DNA of 64,000 bases from a bacterium (GTDB taxonomy: Bacteria; CLD3; SB21): assembly GCA_013360215.1 (NCBI GenBank), contig JABWCP010000001.1, positions 281,225-345,224 on the forward strand, read 5' to 3'. Positions 19,316-29,191 of the stretch are shown here, piece after piece (position 1 is the first letter of the stretch; each line of letters starts with the position of its first letter). The notes beneath the pieces are model-generated. The model did not search any database. It was not told the DNA's origin and saw nothing but the letters and a program-made list of their open reading frames with translations. Both the position numbers and the translations under genes were made by a program.

Positions 19316-20415
19316 AACATATTTTTATTCTTTGGATATTAGCCGGTACGATGGCCGCACATGCCGGCGCAATGCAATCCGATACGATACAGCACATCGG
19401 AGCGGAAGCCTATCAATTGAAAATGCAGTCCATTTATCAAGCGGCTGATTCGTTGTATCGCATAACCGGCTCAGATACAGAAAACCCTGCCATACAAATC
19501 ATGCGCCAAGCCGAAGACGAATTACCAGTTCACTATGCCGTCGTATATAGCTACCGTATGCGTATGGGCGGCGATTCACTTTATACCGGCATCATGCGCG
19601 TTGACAACCGTTATTTGAAGCGTTTGATGCAACAAAGTATCAAACCCGACGGAACCAGTTATCGCGATGCATTGCGAACAGAGTTGCTCGACCGCCTGTA
19701 TGCTTTGGACGAACTGGCTGAAAACGGAATTATTTTGGATAGCACCGATTACCGTGTAGTCGCTTTGCGAATCGCCGCGGACAAAGATTTCCAACCTGAA
19801 CAAAAAACCAATGTCTTTTCATATTTCATTGATAAATTTTTTGAATGGTTGCGTCGCCTCTTTCCTGGCAATCCCGATACACCGGAAACAAAAGAACAAA
19901 CCAACAACGCCGACTACGGATGGCTGGCTACGATTTTGCTGTACAGCATCTATGCGATCGGTTTAGCTTTGCTAGTCTATATTATTTATTGGGCGTATAA
20001 ACAATACCGCCGTAATACAACGGCCGATGAAATGTTACCGGCCACGGCGACACATAGCATCATCGAACCCGGCGAATCTACGGATTACGAGGTACATGCT
20101 TCATTGGCAACACAATATGCGGTTTCCGGAGATTACCGAAAAGCAATCCGCCACTTATATATTGCTTTGATTTTGGAACTTGACGCCCGATTGATTTTAC
20201 GGTTTGATAAAGCCTACACGATCAACGAATATCTTACTTTTGCCAAAAACCAATCCATCATGCCGGAACTTTTACGGTTGTTGATTCAATCCAGTGCACA
20301 ATTTGAGTACTCCTGGTACGGCCATCAAATAACGGATCGCGCTGATTTTGAACGTTTGTTACTATGGTATAACGAAGCAAGGAATTTATATAATACGGCA
20401 AGCCATGGCAAATAA
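19312..20415 (+). CDS. DUF4129-domain membrane protein
   Basis: 367 residues: signal peptide or N-terminal anchor, a long extracytoplasmic part, one membrane helix near residues 203-228 and a C-terminal DUF4129 domain with SGDYRKAIRHLYIALI and TINEYL. DUF4129 proteins travel with DUF58, DUF4350 and MoxR, a module thought to act at the membrane. Overlaps both neighbours. Confidence 0.83.
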   Translation: MKHIFILWILAGTMAAHAGAMQSDTIQHIGAEAYQLKMQSIYQAADSLYRITGSDTENPAIQIMRQAEDELPVHYAVVYSYRMRMGGDSLYTGIMRVDNRYLKRLMQQSIKPDGTSYRDALRTELLDRLYALDELAENGIILDSTDYRVVALRIAADKDFQPEQKTNVFSYFIDKFFEWLRRLFPGNPDTPETKEQTNNADYGWLATILLYSIYAIGLALLVYIIYWAYKQYRRNTTADEMLPATATHSIIEPGESTDYEVHASLATQYAVSGDYRKAIRHLYIALILELDARLILRFDKAYTINEYLTFAKNQSIMPELLRLLIQSSAQFEYSWYGHQITDRADFERLLLWYNEARNLYNTASHGK

Positions 20416-21649
20416 TCGTTTATTCTTGAGCCTCAGCATTTTTTGCGGCCTAGCTATTTTGCTTCTTCTTTTTTTTTCCGACCCGGGCGCCACTATACAT
20501 ACCGATTCCCCTACAAGTTATTCTGTTCAACCGGGCGGCACAAAAATATTTTACAAGCTTCTTACCGACAACGGCTACAACGTTGAGCGTTGGCGAAAAA
20601 AAATAAACTCGGTACCTGTAGCACAGGAAGCGCAATCCATAATAATGATCGCGCCGAGTGACGCCCTTTCGTCGCAGGAAACGGATTTTTTAATATCGTT
20701 TATTCATCAAGGCCATACCGCGTTTCTTTTTTATAGCTCGGCTTTGGATGATTTACTTCAAAAACTGCACGTCCGTTGTAATACCGATTCGTCCATGATT
20801 TCTTTTCCGTCGGGCTATCTGGGAAATACCGTTAGCGGCGACACATTGCATCCTCACATAATAACCTCCGATTCGACGACGCACGCCCGTTTTGACGACG
20901 AATACGTCTATTTTAATTCAGATTCGTCGGCCATCATGCCGCTTTACAGCACATTAAACGGTCATACTGCTCTTGAAATACATCATGGACAAGGAAAGCT
21001 AATTATTTTCAATTCACCGAATTATGTAACTAACGCCGGTTTGCAACTGCGGCATAATGCCGATATTATTTTTAGAATCTTGGAAGTAGATCCCGGTGGA
21101 AACCAACGTGAACCGGGTATCATTTATTGGGATGAATATCATCACGGCTATAAAGACTACGAATCCCTCGTCGCGGCTCTGGACACCTGGCCGATCAAGT
21201 GGGGCATGATCCTCAGTACGATCAGTCTTTTGTTGTGGGTGCACGCACGCGCCAAACGTTGGGGTCGCCCCGTACCGGTTATCACTTCGTCACGACGTGC
21301 TTCGATAGATTACGTGCACTCCGTGTCCGGCGTATATCAAAATTCGTCCGCGCATACGCTCGCACTTCATCATTGGTACCAGTGGGTTATGGCCGATCTG
21401 CAAAGGCGCTATGCCACACGCGATCCGGACAAACTCGCGCTCATTCTCCACCGACGATTTGCACTGGATATTCAAAAAACAAAAAAACTTTTCGCCTGGA
21501 TCGAACGTAAAACGATCGTCGTCAAATCGCCCGACCTCAAAAACGATCCCGTACAAAAACGAGAGGTAAGCATTGACGATGAAGAATTGATCGCCGGTGC
21601 AAAACAATTGGATCACATCTATTTTTTACATTATCCAACCCAATCTTAA
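20405..21649 (+). CDS. DUF4350-domain membrane protein
   Basis: 414 residues from ATG 20405, which starts inside the end of the DUF4129 gene; an upstream ATG at 20348 would add a non-hydrophobic leader with a 68-base overlap. N-terminal helix, then an extracytoplasmic GATase-like domain (SVQPGGTKIFYKLL, then MIAPSDALSSQE), a second helix near residue 280 and a cytoplasmic tail. Family partner of MoxR and DUF4129. Confidence 0.82.
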   Translation: MANNRLFLSLSIFCGLAILLLLFFSDPGATIHTDSPTSYSVQPGGTKIFYKLLTDNGYNVERWRKKINSVPVAQEAQSIIMIAPSDALSSQETDFLISFIHQGHTAFLFYSSALDDLLQKLHVRCNTDSSMISFPSGYLGNTVSGDTLHPHIITSDSTTHARFDDEYVYFNSDSSAIMPLYSTLNGHTALEIHHGQGKLIIFNSPNYVTNAGLQLRHNADIIFRILEVDPGGNQREPGIIYWDEYHHGYKDYESLVAALDTWPIKWGMILSTISLLLWVHARAKRWGRPVPVITSSRRASIDYVHSVSGVYQNSSAHTLALHHWYQWVMADLQRRYATRDPDKLALILHRRFALDIQKTKKLFAWIERKTIVVKSPDLKNDPVQKREVSIDDEELIAGAKQLDHIYFLHYPTQS

Positions 21650-21658
21650 GGATATACC

Positions 21659-22648
21659 ATGTCCGATTTGACAGTAACACCCCATAGCGATGCACCGCTC
21701 AATGACGCAGCCGATTTGTATCGGCAGATTTCGGCCGCTCTTGATACTACCGTCATAGGCCAGTCGGAGATCAAACGCGAAATGATCATCGCACTGCTGA
21801 GCGGCGGTCATATCTTGATGGAAGGTGTACCCGGTATAGCCAAAACGCTGCTAGCCAAAACGTTAGCCAAAGCGTTGTCTTGTGAATTCAAGCGTATTCA
21901 GTTTACGCCTGATCTGATGCCGTCCGACGTGATCGGAACCAATGTTTTTGATCCAAAATCCAATCAGTTTAATGTCAAACGCGGTCCTATTTTTACCCAC
22001 ATTGCGCTGATTGATGAAATCAATCGCGCACCGGCTAAAACGCAATCGGCATTACTGGAAGTAATGGAAGAGCGACAAATTACGATTGACGGCACGCGTT
22101 ATCTTTTACCGGAACCTTTTATGGTGATGGCTACACAAAATCCTATCGAATACGAAGGGACCTATCCTTTGCCTGAGGCGCAGCTTGATCGTTTTATGTT
22201 TAAGCTTATTGTGCCGTATCCCTCCGCCAGTGAGGAAGAGCAAGTGCTTCGCGCATACCACGGCGGCTTCGATGCGCATCAGATAGACCAAATAAAAATA
22301 GAAAACCCGTGTACACCGGAAATGCTCGCACGGACACGTCATTTGATACGACAGATCGTGGTGGATGACGGAATACTAAAATACATCACAGAGGTTGTTC
22401 GCAAAACGCGCGAAACCTCCGGCATCATGGTCGGCGCAAGCCCACGCGCTACGATCAACTTGCTTTTGGCCGCGAAAACGCAGGCCGCGTTGGCTAATCG
22501 CACCTTCGTCATACCGGATGACGTCAAAGATCTGGCGCCTGCCGTACTGCGTCATCGCCTTGTGCTACAACCGGAAACCGAAATGGAAGGTCTGCGCCCC
22601 GATGACATAATTCGGGACGTACTCAATACTGTTCCTGTACCCCGCTAA
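21659..22648 (+). CDS. MoxR-family AAA+ ATPase
   Basis: 329 residues. Walker A EGVPGIAKT, Walker B ALIDEINRAP, sensor ATQNPIEYEGTYPLPEAQ, and the C-terminal lid with ASPRATINLL. MoxR ATPases act as chaperones for vWA-domain partners; DUF58 at 10498-11394 is the likely partner. AAGGA precedes the start, and its TAA overlaps the nhaA ATG by one base. Confidence 0.94.
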   Translation: MSDLTVTPHSDAPLNDAADLYRQISAALDTTVIGQSEIKREMIIALLSGGHILMEGVPGIAKTLLAKTLAKALSCEFKRIQFTPDLMPSDVIGTNVFDPKSNQFNVKRGPIFTHIALIDEINRAPAKTQSALLEVMEERQITIDGTRYLLPEPFMVMATQNPIEYEGTYPLPEAQLDRFMFKLIVPYPSASEEEQVLRAYHGGFDAHQIDQIKIENPCTPEMLARTRHLIRQIVVDDGILKYITEVVRKTRETSGIMVGASPRATINLLLAAKTQAALANRTFVIPDDVKDLAPAVLRHRLVLQPETEMEGLRPDDIIRDVLNTVPVPR

Positions 22649-23832
22649 TGAAAGTAAAATCTGACAACATGAAAAAAATATTAAACCCCATTCAGGAATT
22701 TATTCACTACGAACAGTCGTCTGGAATAGTCCTTATTTTTTGTACGATTGTCTCTTTGGCTTTAGCCAATACGCCTCTCAACGAGCCCATCTATCAATTC
22801 TGGCACACACGTATCGGATTTGCTACAGAAAATATTGATCTCCATAAAACCATTCTGCACTGGGTCAATGACGGATTGATGGCGGTGTTTTTTCTGCTGG
22901 TAGGTCTTGAAATCAAACGCGAAATCGTGAGCGGCGAGCTTTCCTCTCTGCGTCGGGCCAGTCTGCCACTCTTTGGCGCAGTCGGTGGGATGCTTGTACC
23001 GGCATTAATTTATGTAAGCTTCAATCAGGGTACGATATATGAAAACGGTTGGGGTGTCCCGATGGCCACTGATATCGCCTTCGCGTTAGCCATACTCGGA
23101 TTATTGGGTTCTCGCATACCTGTGTCGATAAAAGTTTTCCTCACGGCGCTTGCGATAATCGATGACCTTGGCGCGATCATAGTGATCGCCCTGTTTTACT
23201 CATCTACATTATTTTTAAACTATAAAGCGGCGGCTTTAGTGACTGTACTTGTTTTGATTTTGATAAATCGATTAGGCATACGCTCTCTTGCAATCTATCT
23301 TGGATTGGGAATTCTGCTTTGGTACTTCGTACTCAAGTCGGGTATTCATGCAACCATCGCCGGAGTCATTTTAGCCATGACCATACCGTATTCCAAAGAT
23401 GAGACATCTTCCCCGTTACTTGCGCTGGAGCACGCACTGCACAAACCGGTTCAGTTTTTTATCATGCCTATTTTTGCACTAGCTAACACCTTAATTGTCA
23501 TGGATGCATCGGTATGGGCCGCACTTTTTTCAACGCTAAGCATCGGTATTTTTACAGGTTTGTTCTTTGGCAAAGTTTGCGGCATTCTGATGTTTTGCTG
23601 GATCGGTACAAAACTTAATCTGGCTGCATTGCCCGACGGTGTCACGTGGCATCACTTGATAGGTACGGGTTTTCTGGCGGGTATCGGTTTTACAATGTCT
23701 ATATTTATCGCAGTATTAGCTTTCGAGAATCAGGAAGGCATACAAACTACAGCGAAAGCGGCTATTTTGGCGGCATCTATCGTTTCAGGGCTGACCGGTT
23801 TTATGATACTGCGCCGAACAATAAAAACCTAA
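22648..23832 (+). CDS. nhaA: Na+/H+ antiporter NhaA
   Basis: 394-residue inner-membrane antiporter exporting Na+ for protons. The transport aspartate pair lies in TALAIIDDLGAI and the discontinuous-helix region in MATDIAFALAILGLLG. A second ATG at 22669 is an alternative start. Last gene of the murA-MoxR run; its end overlaps the convergent pirin gene by 4 bases. Confidence 0.96.
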   Translation: MKVKSDNMKKILNPIQEFIHYEQSSGIVLIFCTIVSLALANTPLNEPIYQFWHTRIGFATENIDLHKTILHWVNDGLMAVFFLLVGLEIKREIVSGELSSLRRASLPLFGAVGGMLVPALIYVSFNQGTIYENGWGVPMATDIAFALAILGLLGSRIPVSIKVFLTALAIIDDLGAIIVIALFYSSTLFLNYKAAALVTVLVLILINRLGIRSLAIYLGLGILLWYFVLKSGIHATIAGVILAMTIPYSKDETSSPLLALEHALHKPVQFFIMPIFALANTLIVMDASVWAALFSTLSIGIFTGLFFGKVCGILMFCWIGTKLNLAALPDGVTWHHLIGTGFLAGIGFTMSIFIAVLAFENQEGIQTTAKAAILAASIVSGLTGFMILRRTIKT

Positions 23833-24539
23833 AAATTCATCGGCACTTCGATAAGCAATATATGCGACGGTTGCCGTATTATTAAATTACAATCGCCGGC
23901 CGGGTGTATCCCGATCGCATCGCGACGATCAAGAAGTTGACTCTCATATTGCGCATTGCCGTCGATCATAAAAATATAAATACCGTTTTCTTTGAAACGC
24001 GGCGTGTATGAAATTTCGCCGCTTTCAACCTCGGCTAACGATAATACAGCATCCTGATTGATCCAGAGCGATTCCGCATTCTCGTCCGGCGCCACGACAG
24101 TAACCCATTGATTTTTTCGTGAAGCAAGGTCAAACGTTTTTTGATCATAGCGCGGCTCGATATTTCTGCGTTTGGGGTAAATCCACAATTGAAGGAAATT
24201 AACAGGCGCACTGGCGCTGTGATTGTATTCCGAATGCGTCAAACCTGAACCGGCGGACATGATTTGTACATCGCCCGTACGAATAGCTTTTTCGCTGCCG
24301 GTACTGTCGGCATGCGCGAGCGTACCCTCCAGCGGGATCGAAATAATTTCCATATTATCGTGCGGGTGCTCACCGAATCCCGATCCCGGACGCACCGTGT
24401 CATCATTGAGTACACGCAGCAAGCCAAAATTCATCCGCTTCGGGTCATGATAACCCGCAAAACTAAATGTATGATACGAACGGAGCCAGCCGTGATCGGC
24501 AAACCCGCGCGATTCTGCTTTGTGAAACACCGTCGGCAT
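23829..24539 (-). CDS. Pirin-family (YhhW-like) bicupin protein
   Basis: 236 residues. The metal-binding N-terminal cupin contains HPHDNMEIISIPLEG, and SAGSGLTHSEYNHS supplies further His/Glu ligands; a C-terminal cupin follows. Family members act as quercetin dioxygenases or redox-linked regulators; the role here is open. It lies 13 bases after the Rrf2 gene, at the tail of the suf operon, which suggests a link to oxidative or iron stress. Confidence 0.88.
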   Translation of the reverse strand: MPTVFHKAESRGFADHGWLRSYHTFSFAGYHDPKRMNFGLLRVLNDDTVRPGSGFGEHPHDNMEIISIPLEGTLAHADSTGSEKAIRTGDVQIMSAGSGLTHSEYNHSASAPVNFLQLWIYPKRRNIEPRYDQKTFDLASRKNQWVTVVAPDENAESLWINQDAVLSLAEVESGEISYTPRFKENGIYIFMIDGNAQYESQLLDRRDAIGIHPAGDCNLIIRQPSHILLIEVPMNF

Positions 24540-24552
24540 AAGGAATACTTAT

Positions 24553-25020
24553 TTAAGTGGTAGATACGAGCGTGGAAGGTATTTTAATTTCCGTAATCGG
24601 TTTTTGTGCAGGATGCACAAGATCTTGAAGGGTCAGTCGCATCAACACATCGTCCACCGCCGTTTGTACGGTTTGCCAAACATGGCGCAGCGTGCAGTCC
24701 GTACCGTGCGAACAAATATTTTCTTCCCCTGCATGTTTTTCACAAAACTCATGATCAAACAAACGCCCGCCCAATACCGTAAGCACGTCACCGATACGAA
24801 TCTGATCGGCCGTCCGCGCTAAACGATAGCCGCCTTCATGACCCCGCGCGCTTTCGATAATACCGCCCATACGCAGGATACGTAACATTTTGGCAACGTT
24901 GGCTTCCGAAAGACCTTCCGCCTGACTGATCTGCGGAATCGTCATACCGTTTTTATTCGTACTGCGGGCGATCTGCAAAAGGCATCGCAATCCGTATTCT
25001 TCTTGTGTACTGAACTTCAT
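24553..25020 (-). CDS. Rrf2-family (IscR/SufR-like) regulator
   Basis: 155 residues. N-terminal winged helix (MKFSTQEEYGLRCLL, IPQISQAEGLSEANVAKML) and three cysteines at 93, 103 and 109 able to hold an Fe-S cluster; the C-X9-C-X5-C spacing differs from the C-X5-C-X5-C of E. coli IscR. Encoded at the end of the suf operon, it probably controls the operon through the half-sites upstream of sufB (inference). Confidence 0.9.
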   Translation of the reverse strand: MKFSTQEEYGLRCLLQIARSTNKNGMTIPQISQAEGLSEANVAKMLRILRMGGIIESARGHEGGYRLARTADQIRIGDVLTVLGGRLFDHEFCEKHAGEENICSHGTDCTLRHVWQTVQTAVDDVLMRLTLQDLVHPAQKPITEIKIPSTLVSTT

Positions 25021-25035
25021 ATTTTTTCCGTATCG

Positions 25036-25365
25036 TTACATCATACCCAGTTCGAGGCGTGCTGCTTCGGTCATGCGGGTCGGGTCCCAGGGCGGTTCCC
25101 ACGTCAATTCCAATTTTACATCCGTGATACCGGGCACGGCGCGTGCTTTGGATTCGACCTCCGGAGGCAAACTTTCTGCCGCAGGGCAACTCGGCGAAGT
25201 CAGCGTCATCAGAATAGACGCCACTCCGGCCGCATCCACTTTCACTTCGTAGACTAAACCGAGATCATAAATATTCACCGGTATCTCGGGATCATAACAC
25301 GTACGAATCGCTTCGATCACTTGTATTTCCATGCCGGTCGGGCCGAGTTTGGTTTCTTCGATCAT
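25036..25365 (-). CDS. sufT: SufT/PaaD-like MIP18-family Fe-S assembly factor
   Basis: 109-residue DUF59 protein with the family Cys in LTSPSCPAAESLP and the terminal WEPPWDPTRMTEAAR block. These proteins assist Fe-S cluster maturation. It sits between sufU and rrf2 with gaps of 3 and 15 bases. Confidence 0.9.
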   Translation of the reverse strand: MIEETKLGPTGMEIQVIEAIRTCYDPEIPVNIYDLGLVYEVKVDAAGVASILMTLTSPSCPAAESLPPEVESKARAVPGITDVKLELTWEPPWDPTRMTEAARLELGMM

Positions 25366-25368
25366 GGT

Positions 25369-25821
25369 TCACTCCGTAGAAACGATGGTCGTATCATTGG
25401 CAATCGCAGCATGCATCGTGTGCCAGGCCAAACTCGCACACTTCACGCGGGCGGGAAATTCGCGTACGCCGGCAAATACGGCTAACTTACCCAACGATTC
25501 TTCATCCACGGTCGTACTCATATCGGCCGTTACCAAATCATGAAACCGCTTAAATAAAACTTCGGCATCCGACTTCGTTTTGCCTTTGAGCACAGTGGTC
25601 ATCAGGGATGCGGATGATTTGGAAATAGCACAGCCATTTCCTTCGAAGCTTACGTCTTGGATCACATCACCATCCAGCTTGAGATAAAGATGCAAATGGT
25701 CACCGCACAACGGATTAAAACCTTCTTTGACAATATCCGCATTTTCCATAACGCGAAAATTTCGGGGGTTCTTATTATGATCAAGAATCACTTCCTGATA
25801 CAATTCACGCAAATCCGACAT
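25369..25821 (-). CDS. sufU: SufU-type sulfur-transfer protein
   Basis: 150 residues. Ligands C39 and D41 (NPLCGD), C64 (GNGCAIS) and C128 (RVKCASL) match the zinc site of SufU, which accepts persulfide from SufS. The stretch between C64 and C128 carries the SufU-specific insertion relative to IscU. Overlaps sufS by one base. Confidence 0.93.
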   Translation of the reverse strand: MSDLRELYQEVILDHNKNPRNFRVMENADIVKEGFNPLCGDHLHLYLKLDGDVIQDVSFEGNGCAISKSSASLMTTVLKGKTKSDAEVLFKRFHDLVTADMSTTVDEESLGKLAVFAGVREFPARVKCASLAWHTMHAAIANDTTIVSTE

Positions 25822-27071
25822 CAGCGAAACATCTCCATTGTTTTGTGAATGGCTTTCACCAGCGTATCTATTTCATCGTGCGTATTATAAAATGCCAGCG
25901 AAACGCGCGACGTCGCAGGTACTTTAAAAAACTGCATTACCGGCTGCGTACAATGATGTCCGGTGCGTATGGCTATTCCTTCCTGATCCAGCATCGTACC
26001 TACGTCGTGCGGATGTACGCCGTCCAATATAAACGAAATCACGCCGGCTTTATTTTGCGCCGTACCGATAATATGCAAACCCGAAACGGCGCTCAGTTTT
26101 TCCGTTGCATAGTCCAGCAATACTTTTTCATACGCTGCAATACGCTCCAAACCGATACCTTGCAAATAATCAACGGTATCACCTAAAGCGATACCGCCTG
26201 CGATATGGGGCGTGCCGGCTTCAAATTTGTGCGGCACGTCGTTGTACGTTGTTTTTTCAAACGTCACCGAACGAATCATATCCCCTCCGCCTTGATACGG
26301 CGGCATGGCGTCCAGCCACTTCTTTTTTCCGTAGAGAATACCCACGCCGGTCGGTCCGAACATTTTGTGGCCTGAAAACGCATAAAAATCACAATCCAAA
26401 TCTTTCACATCCACGGGCATGTGTTGCACCGCTTGGGCGCCATCTATGATCACGGGAATATTTTTGGCATGTGCAAGTGCTATCATTTCTTTGACAGGAT
26501 TGATTGTACCGAGCGAATTGGACACATGCACGATCGCAACGATTTTCGTTTTTTCGGTGAGCATCGTTTGATACGCGTCCATGCGCAGTTCGCCACGTTC
26601 ATTCATCGGAATGACACGCAGTTTGGCACCGGTCTGCTCGCAGAGCATCTGCCAGGGTACGATATTGGCATGATGTTCCATCGCCGAAATGAGCACTTCA
26701 TCATCACGTTGGATATACGTTCGCCCGTAGGATTGCGCTACCAGATTGATGGCTTCGGTCGTGCCCCGTAAAAATATAATCTCATTGTCGGAGGGCGCAT
26801 GGATTAATTTTTGAATTTTCTTCCGCGCGTTTTCGTATGCGATCGTTGCCTGCGCACTCAAATAATGCACGCCGCGATGAATATTGGAATTTTCACGGCT
26901 ATAATAACGCGCAATGGCATCAATCACTTGCTTCGGTTTTTGTCCGGTTGCACCGTTATCTAAATAAACCAGCGGCTTTCCGTGAACGTGTTCGCACAAT
27001 ATGGGAAAATCCCGTCGCATAGCGGCCACCTCCGCATCGGAGAATGGTTTTATTTGTTCGGTACTGTTCAT
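25821..27071 (-). CDS. sufS: Cysteine desulfurase SufS
   Basis: 416-residue group II PLP enzyme that takes sulfur from cysteine. PLP Lys in SGHKMFGPTG, active-site Cys in RTGHHCTQP, cofactor His in AMEHHANIVPW. It ends one base from sufU and starts directly after sufD. Confidence 0.96.
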   Translation of the reverse strand: MNSTEQIKPFSDAEVAAMRRDFPILCEHVHGKPLVYLDNGATGQKPKQVIDAIARYYSRENSNIHRGVHYLSAQATIAYENARKKIQKLIHAPSDNEIIFLRGTTEAINLVAQSYGRTYIQRDDEVLISAMEHHANIVPWQMLCEQTGAKLRVIPMNERGELRMDAYQTMLTEKTKIVAIVHVSNSLGTINPVKEMIALAHAKNIPVIIDGAQAVQHMPVDVKDLDCDFYAFSGHKMFGPTGVGILYGKKKWLDAMPPYQGGGDMIRSVTFEKTTYNDVPHKFEAGTPHIAGGIALGDTVDYLQGIGLERIAAYEKVLLDYATEKLSAVSGLHIIGTAQNKAGVISFILDGVHPHDVGTMLDQEGIAIRTGHHCTQPVMQFFKVPATSRVSLAFYNTHDEIDTLVKAIHKTMEMFR

Positions 27072-28394
27072 TTATTCAAACTTCATGTTAAGCCGTTCGT
27101 GCAACATCGTATCCAGGCGTTTACGCAGTGCCGTATGACGAATGCGCGACACGATATCTTCAGCAAACGCCAAAGTCATGATGCTGCGCGCTTCGTCGTA
27201 TCCGATACCGCGTGAGCGAAGATAAAACATCCCTTTTTCTTCCAGTCTCCCGATCGTCGCGCCGTGCGTACACTTCACATCGTCGGCAAATATCTCAAGC
27301 TGCGGTTTGGTATTGATCGTCGCGTCTTTGGATAAGAGCAAATTATTATTCGATTGTTTAGCATCCGTTTTTTGCGCATCGGGATGAACAAATATTTTGC
27401 CGTTGAAAACTGCCGTCGCATGGTCATCCATAATGCCTTTGTACAATTCGTGGCTGTTACAGTGCGGCTTGGCATGATGAATGATGGTGCGGTTATCGGT
27501 ATGCTGACGACCTTTGGGCATGTATAATCCGTTAAGCGTAGATTCGATGCCTTCGCCATCCAAATGCGCGATCGTCAGATTGCGGGACAACGCCGCACCG
27601 AACGTAATATTGGTCGTCATAAAATTACTGCTGCGCGCTTGCCGCAGGCGTGTCAGGCTGATATGGTATCCTTTGACGGATTCATTTTGAATGCGTGCAT
27701 GATCCACTACGGCATTTTCGGCTACGATGATTTCAGTCCGTGCATTAGTGAGAAACGGCTTTTCTCCGACGGTTTTGTAATCTTCGATCACCGTACATTG
27801 GGCGTTTTTTTCCACGCGTATGAGCGTCAATGGTTGCGTCATCGGAGCCGATTCTTCGGCAACGGTGAAGTATTGGATATGAACCGGTTTACCGATCACT
27901 GCACCACCGGCCACATCTATCACCACACCATCGGATACCAGTGCCATGTGCATGGTATTAAACACCGATTCATCCGTTTCCGTTGCCAGCGCACGCAAAA
28001 TGCCGGCCTTTTCTTCATCGCTGCATTGCGACAGCAATCGAATTTGTAAACCTTTTTCCGGTGCGTTTATCGTCGAACGCTTGGCATCGTAATATCCATT
28101 CACAAAAACAACCGTGTACGCCTCTGTATCCAGCGTCAAGTCATCCCGTATGTCGAGCGCATGCGACGCACTATCCGCCGGTGAAGCGAGGTGCAGTCCG
28201 TGGGTAAAGAGGGATTCTAGATTCGTATATTTCCATTCTTCATGACGCATCGTGGGAAATTCCGACGCCTGAAAGCGTGCCATCGCATCGCGTCGCAGTG
28301 CATGGGTAACGCCGGATTTTTGCCCGTTTAGTGCGGATTCAAAACGTGCAAACTGATTTTGAAACCAGTTCTTAGCTTCGGTTTGGTTGATCAT
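27072..28394 (-). CDS. sufD: SufD, Fe-S scaffold subunit
   Basis: 440 residues. Parallel beta-helix scaffold partner of SufB in the SufBCD complex. C-terminal KCTHGATIGRL and the ARSIMTLAFAEDIV end match the SufB/D core domain. It overlaps sufC by one base. Confidence 0.94.
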   Translation of the reverse strand: MINQTEAKNWFQNQFARFESALNGQKSGVTHALRRDAMARFQASEFPTMRHEEWKYTNLESLFTHGLHLASPADSASHALDIRDDLTLDTEAYTVVFVNGYYDAKRSTINAPEKGLQIRLLSQCSDEEKAGILRALATETDESVFNTMHMALVSDGVVIDVAGGAVIGKPVHIQYFTVAEESAPMTQPLTLIRVEKNAQCTVIEDYKTVGEKPFLTNARTEIIVAENAVVDHARIQNESVKGYHISLTRLRQARSSNFMTTNITFGAALSRNLTIAHLDGEGIESTLNGLYMPKGRQHTDNRTIIHHAKPHCNSHELYKGIMDDHATAVFNGKIFVHPDAQKTDAKQSNNNLLLSKDATINTKPQLEIFADDVKCTHGATIGRLEEKGMFYLRSRGIGYDEARSIMTLAFAEDIVSRIRHTALRKRLDTMLHERLNMKFE

Positions 28395-29152
28395 CAGGCT
28401 ACCACTCCGTCATGTTCTTTGATCCAGTCATAACCGCGATCTTCGAGGGTGAGCGCCAGCTCTTTGCCACCGGACTTGACGATACGTCCATCCATCAGCA
28501 CATGCACAAAATCCGGCACGATGTAGTTTAGCAAACGCTGATAGTGCGTCACGACGATGGTCGCATTATCACCGGAGCGAAATTTATTCACGCCGTTTGA
28601 AACGATTTTGAGTGCGTCAATGTCGAGACCTGAATCGGTTTCATCCAGAATCGCTAATTTCGGATTGAGTACGGCGAGTTGAAATATCTCATTACGTTTT
28701 TTCTCACCGCCGGAAAAACCTTCATTCACGGGGCGCTTGAGCAGGTCTTCATCCATTTCGACAAGCTTCATTTTTTGTTTTACAAGACTCAAAAAATCCA
28801 TCGCGTCCAAAGGCTCTTCGCCGCGGTATTTGCGAATGGCATTGAGCGCCGCTTTGAGGAAATACGTATTATTGACGCCGGGAATTTCAACCGGATACTG
28901 AAACGCGAGAAATACACCTTCTGCCGCGCGATCTTCGGGATCAAGTTCCGTGAGGCTTTTTCCGTTAAAAATGATCTCGCCTTGCGTGATTTCGTAATCC
29001 TCTTTACCGGCTAAAATGTGAGCCAAAGTGCTTTTGCCGGAACCGTTGGGTCCCATGATCGCATGCACTTCGCCCGCTTTGACGGAAAGATTGATTCCTT
29101 TGAGAATCGGGTTACCGTCAATGGTTGCGTGTAGATTTTTGATTTCGAGCAT
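28394..29152 (-). CDS. sufC: SufC, ABC-type ATPase of the SufBCD complex
   Basis: 252 residues. Walker A MGPNGSGKST, signature GFSGGEKKRNEI, Walker B LAILDETDSGLDID. It drives conformational change in SufBD during cluster assembly. It begins about 40 bases after the preceding membrane-protein gene. Confidence 0.96.
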   Translation of the reverse strand: MLEIKNLHATIDGNPILKGINLSVKAGEVHAIMGPNGSGKSTLAHILAGKEDYEITQGEIIFNGKSLTELDPEDRAAEGVFLAFQYPVEIPGVNNTYFLKAALNAIRKYRGEEPLDAMDFLSLVKQKMKLVEMDEDLLKRPVNEGFSGGEKKRNEIFQLAVLNPKLAILDETDSGLDIDALKIVSNGVNKFRSGDNATIVVTHYQRLLNYIVPDFVHVLMDGRIVKSGGKELALTLEDRGYDWIKEHDGVVA

Positions 29153-29191
29153 GTCTTCTTTTCTCTGCTATAAATGATTATATGAATAAAT

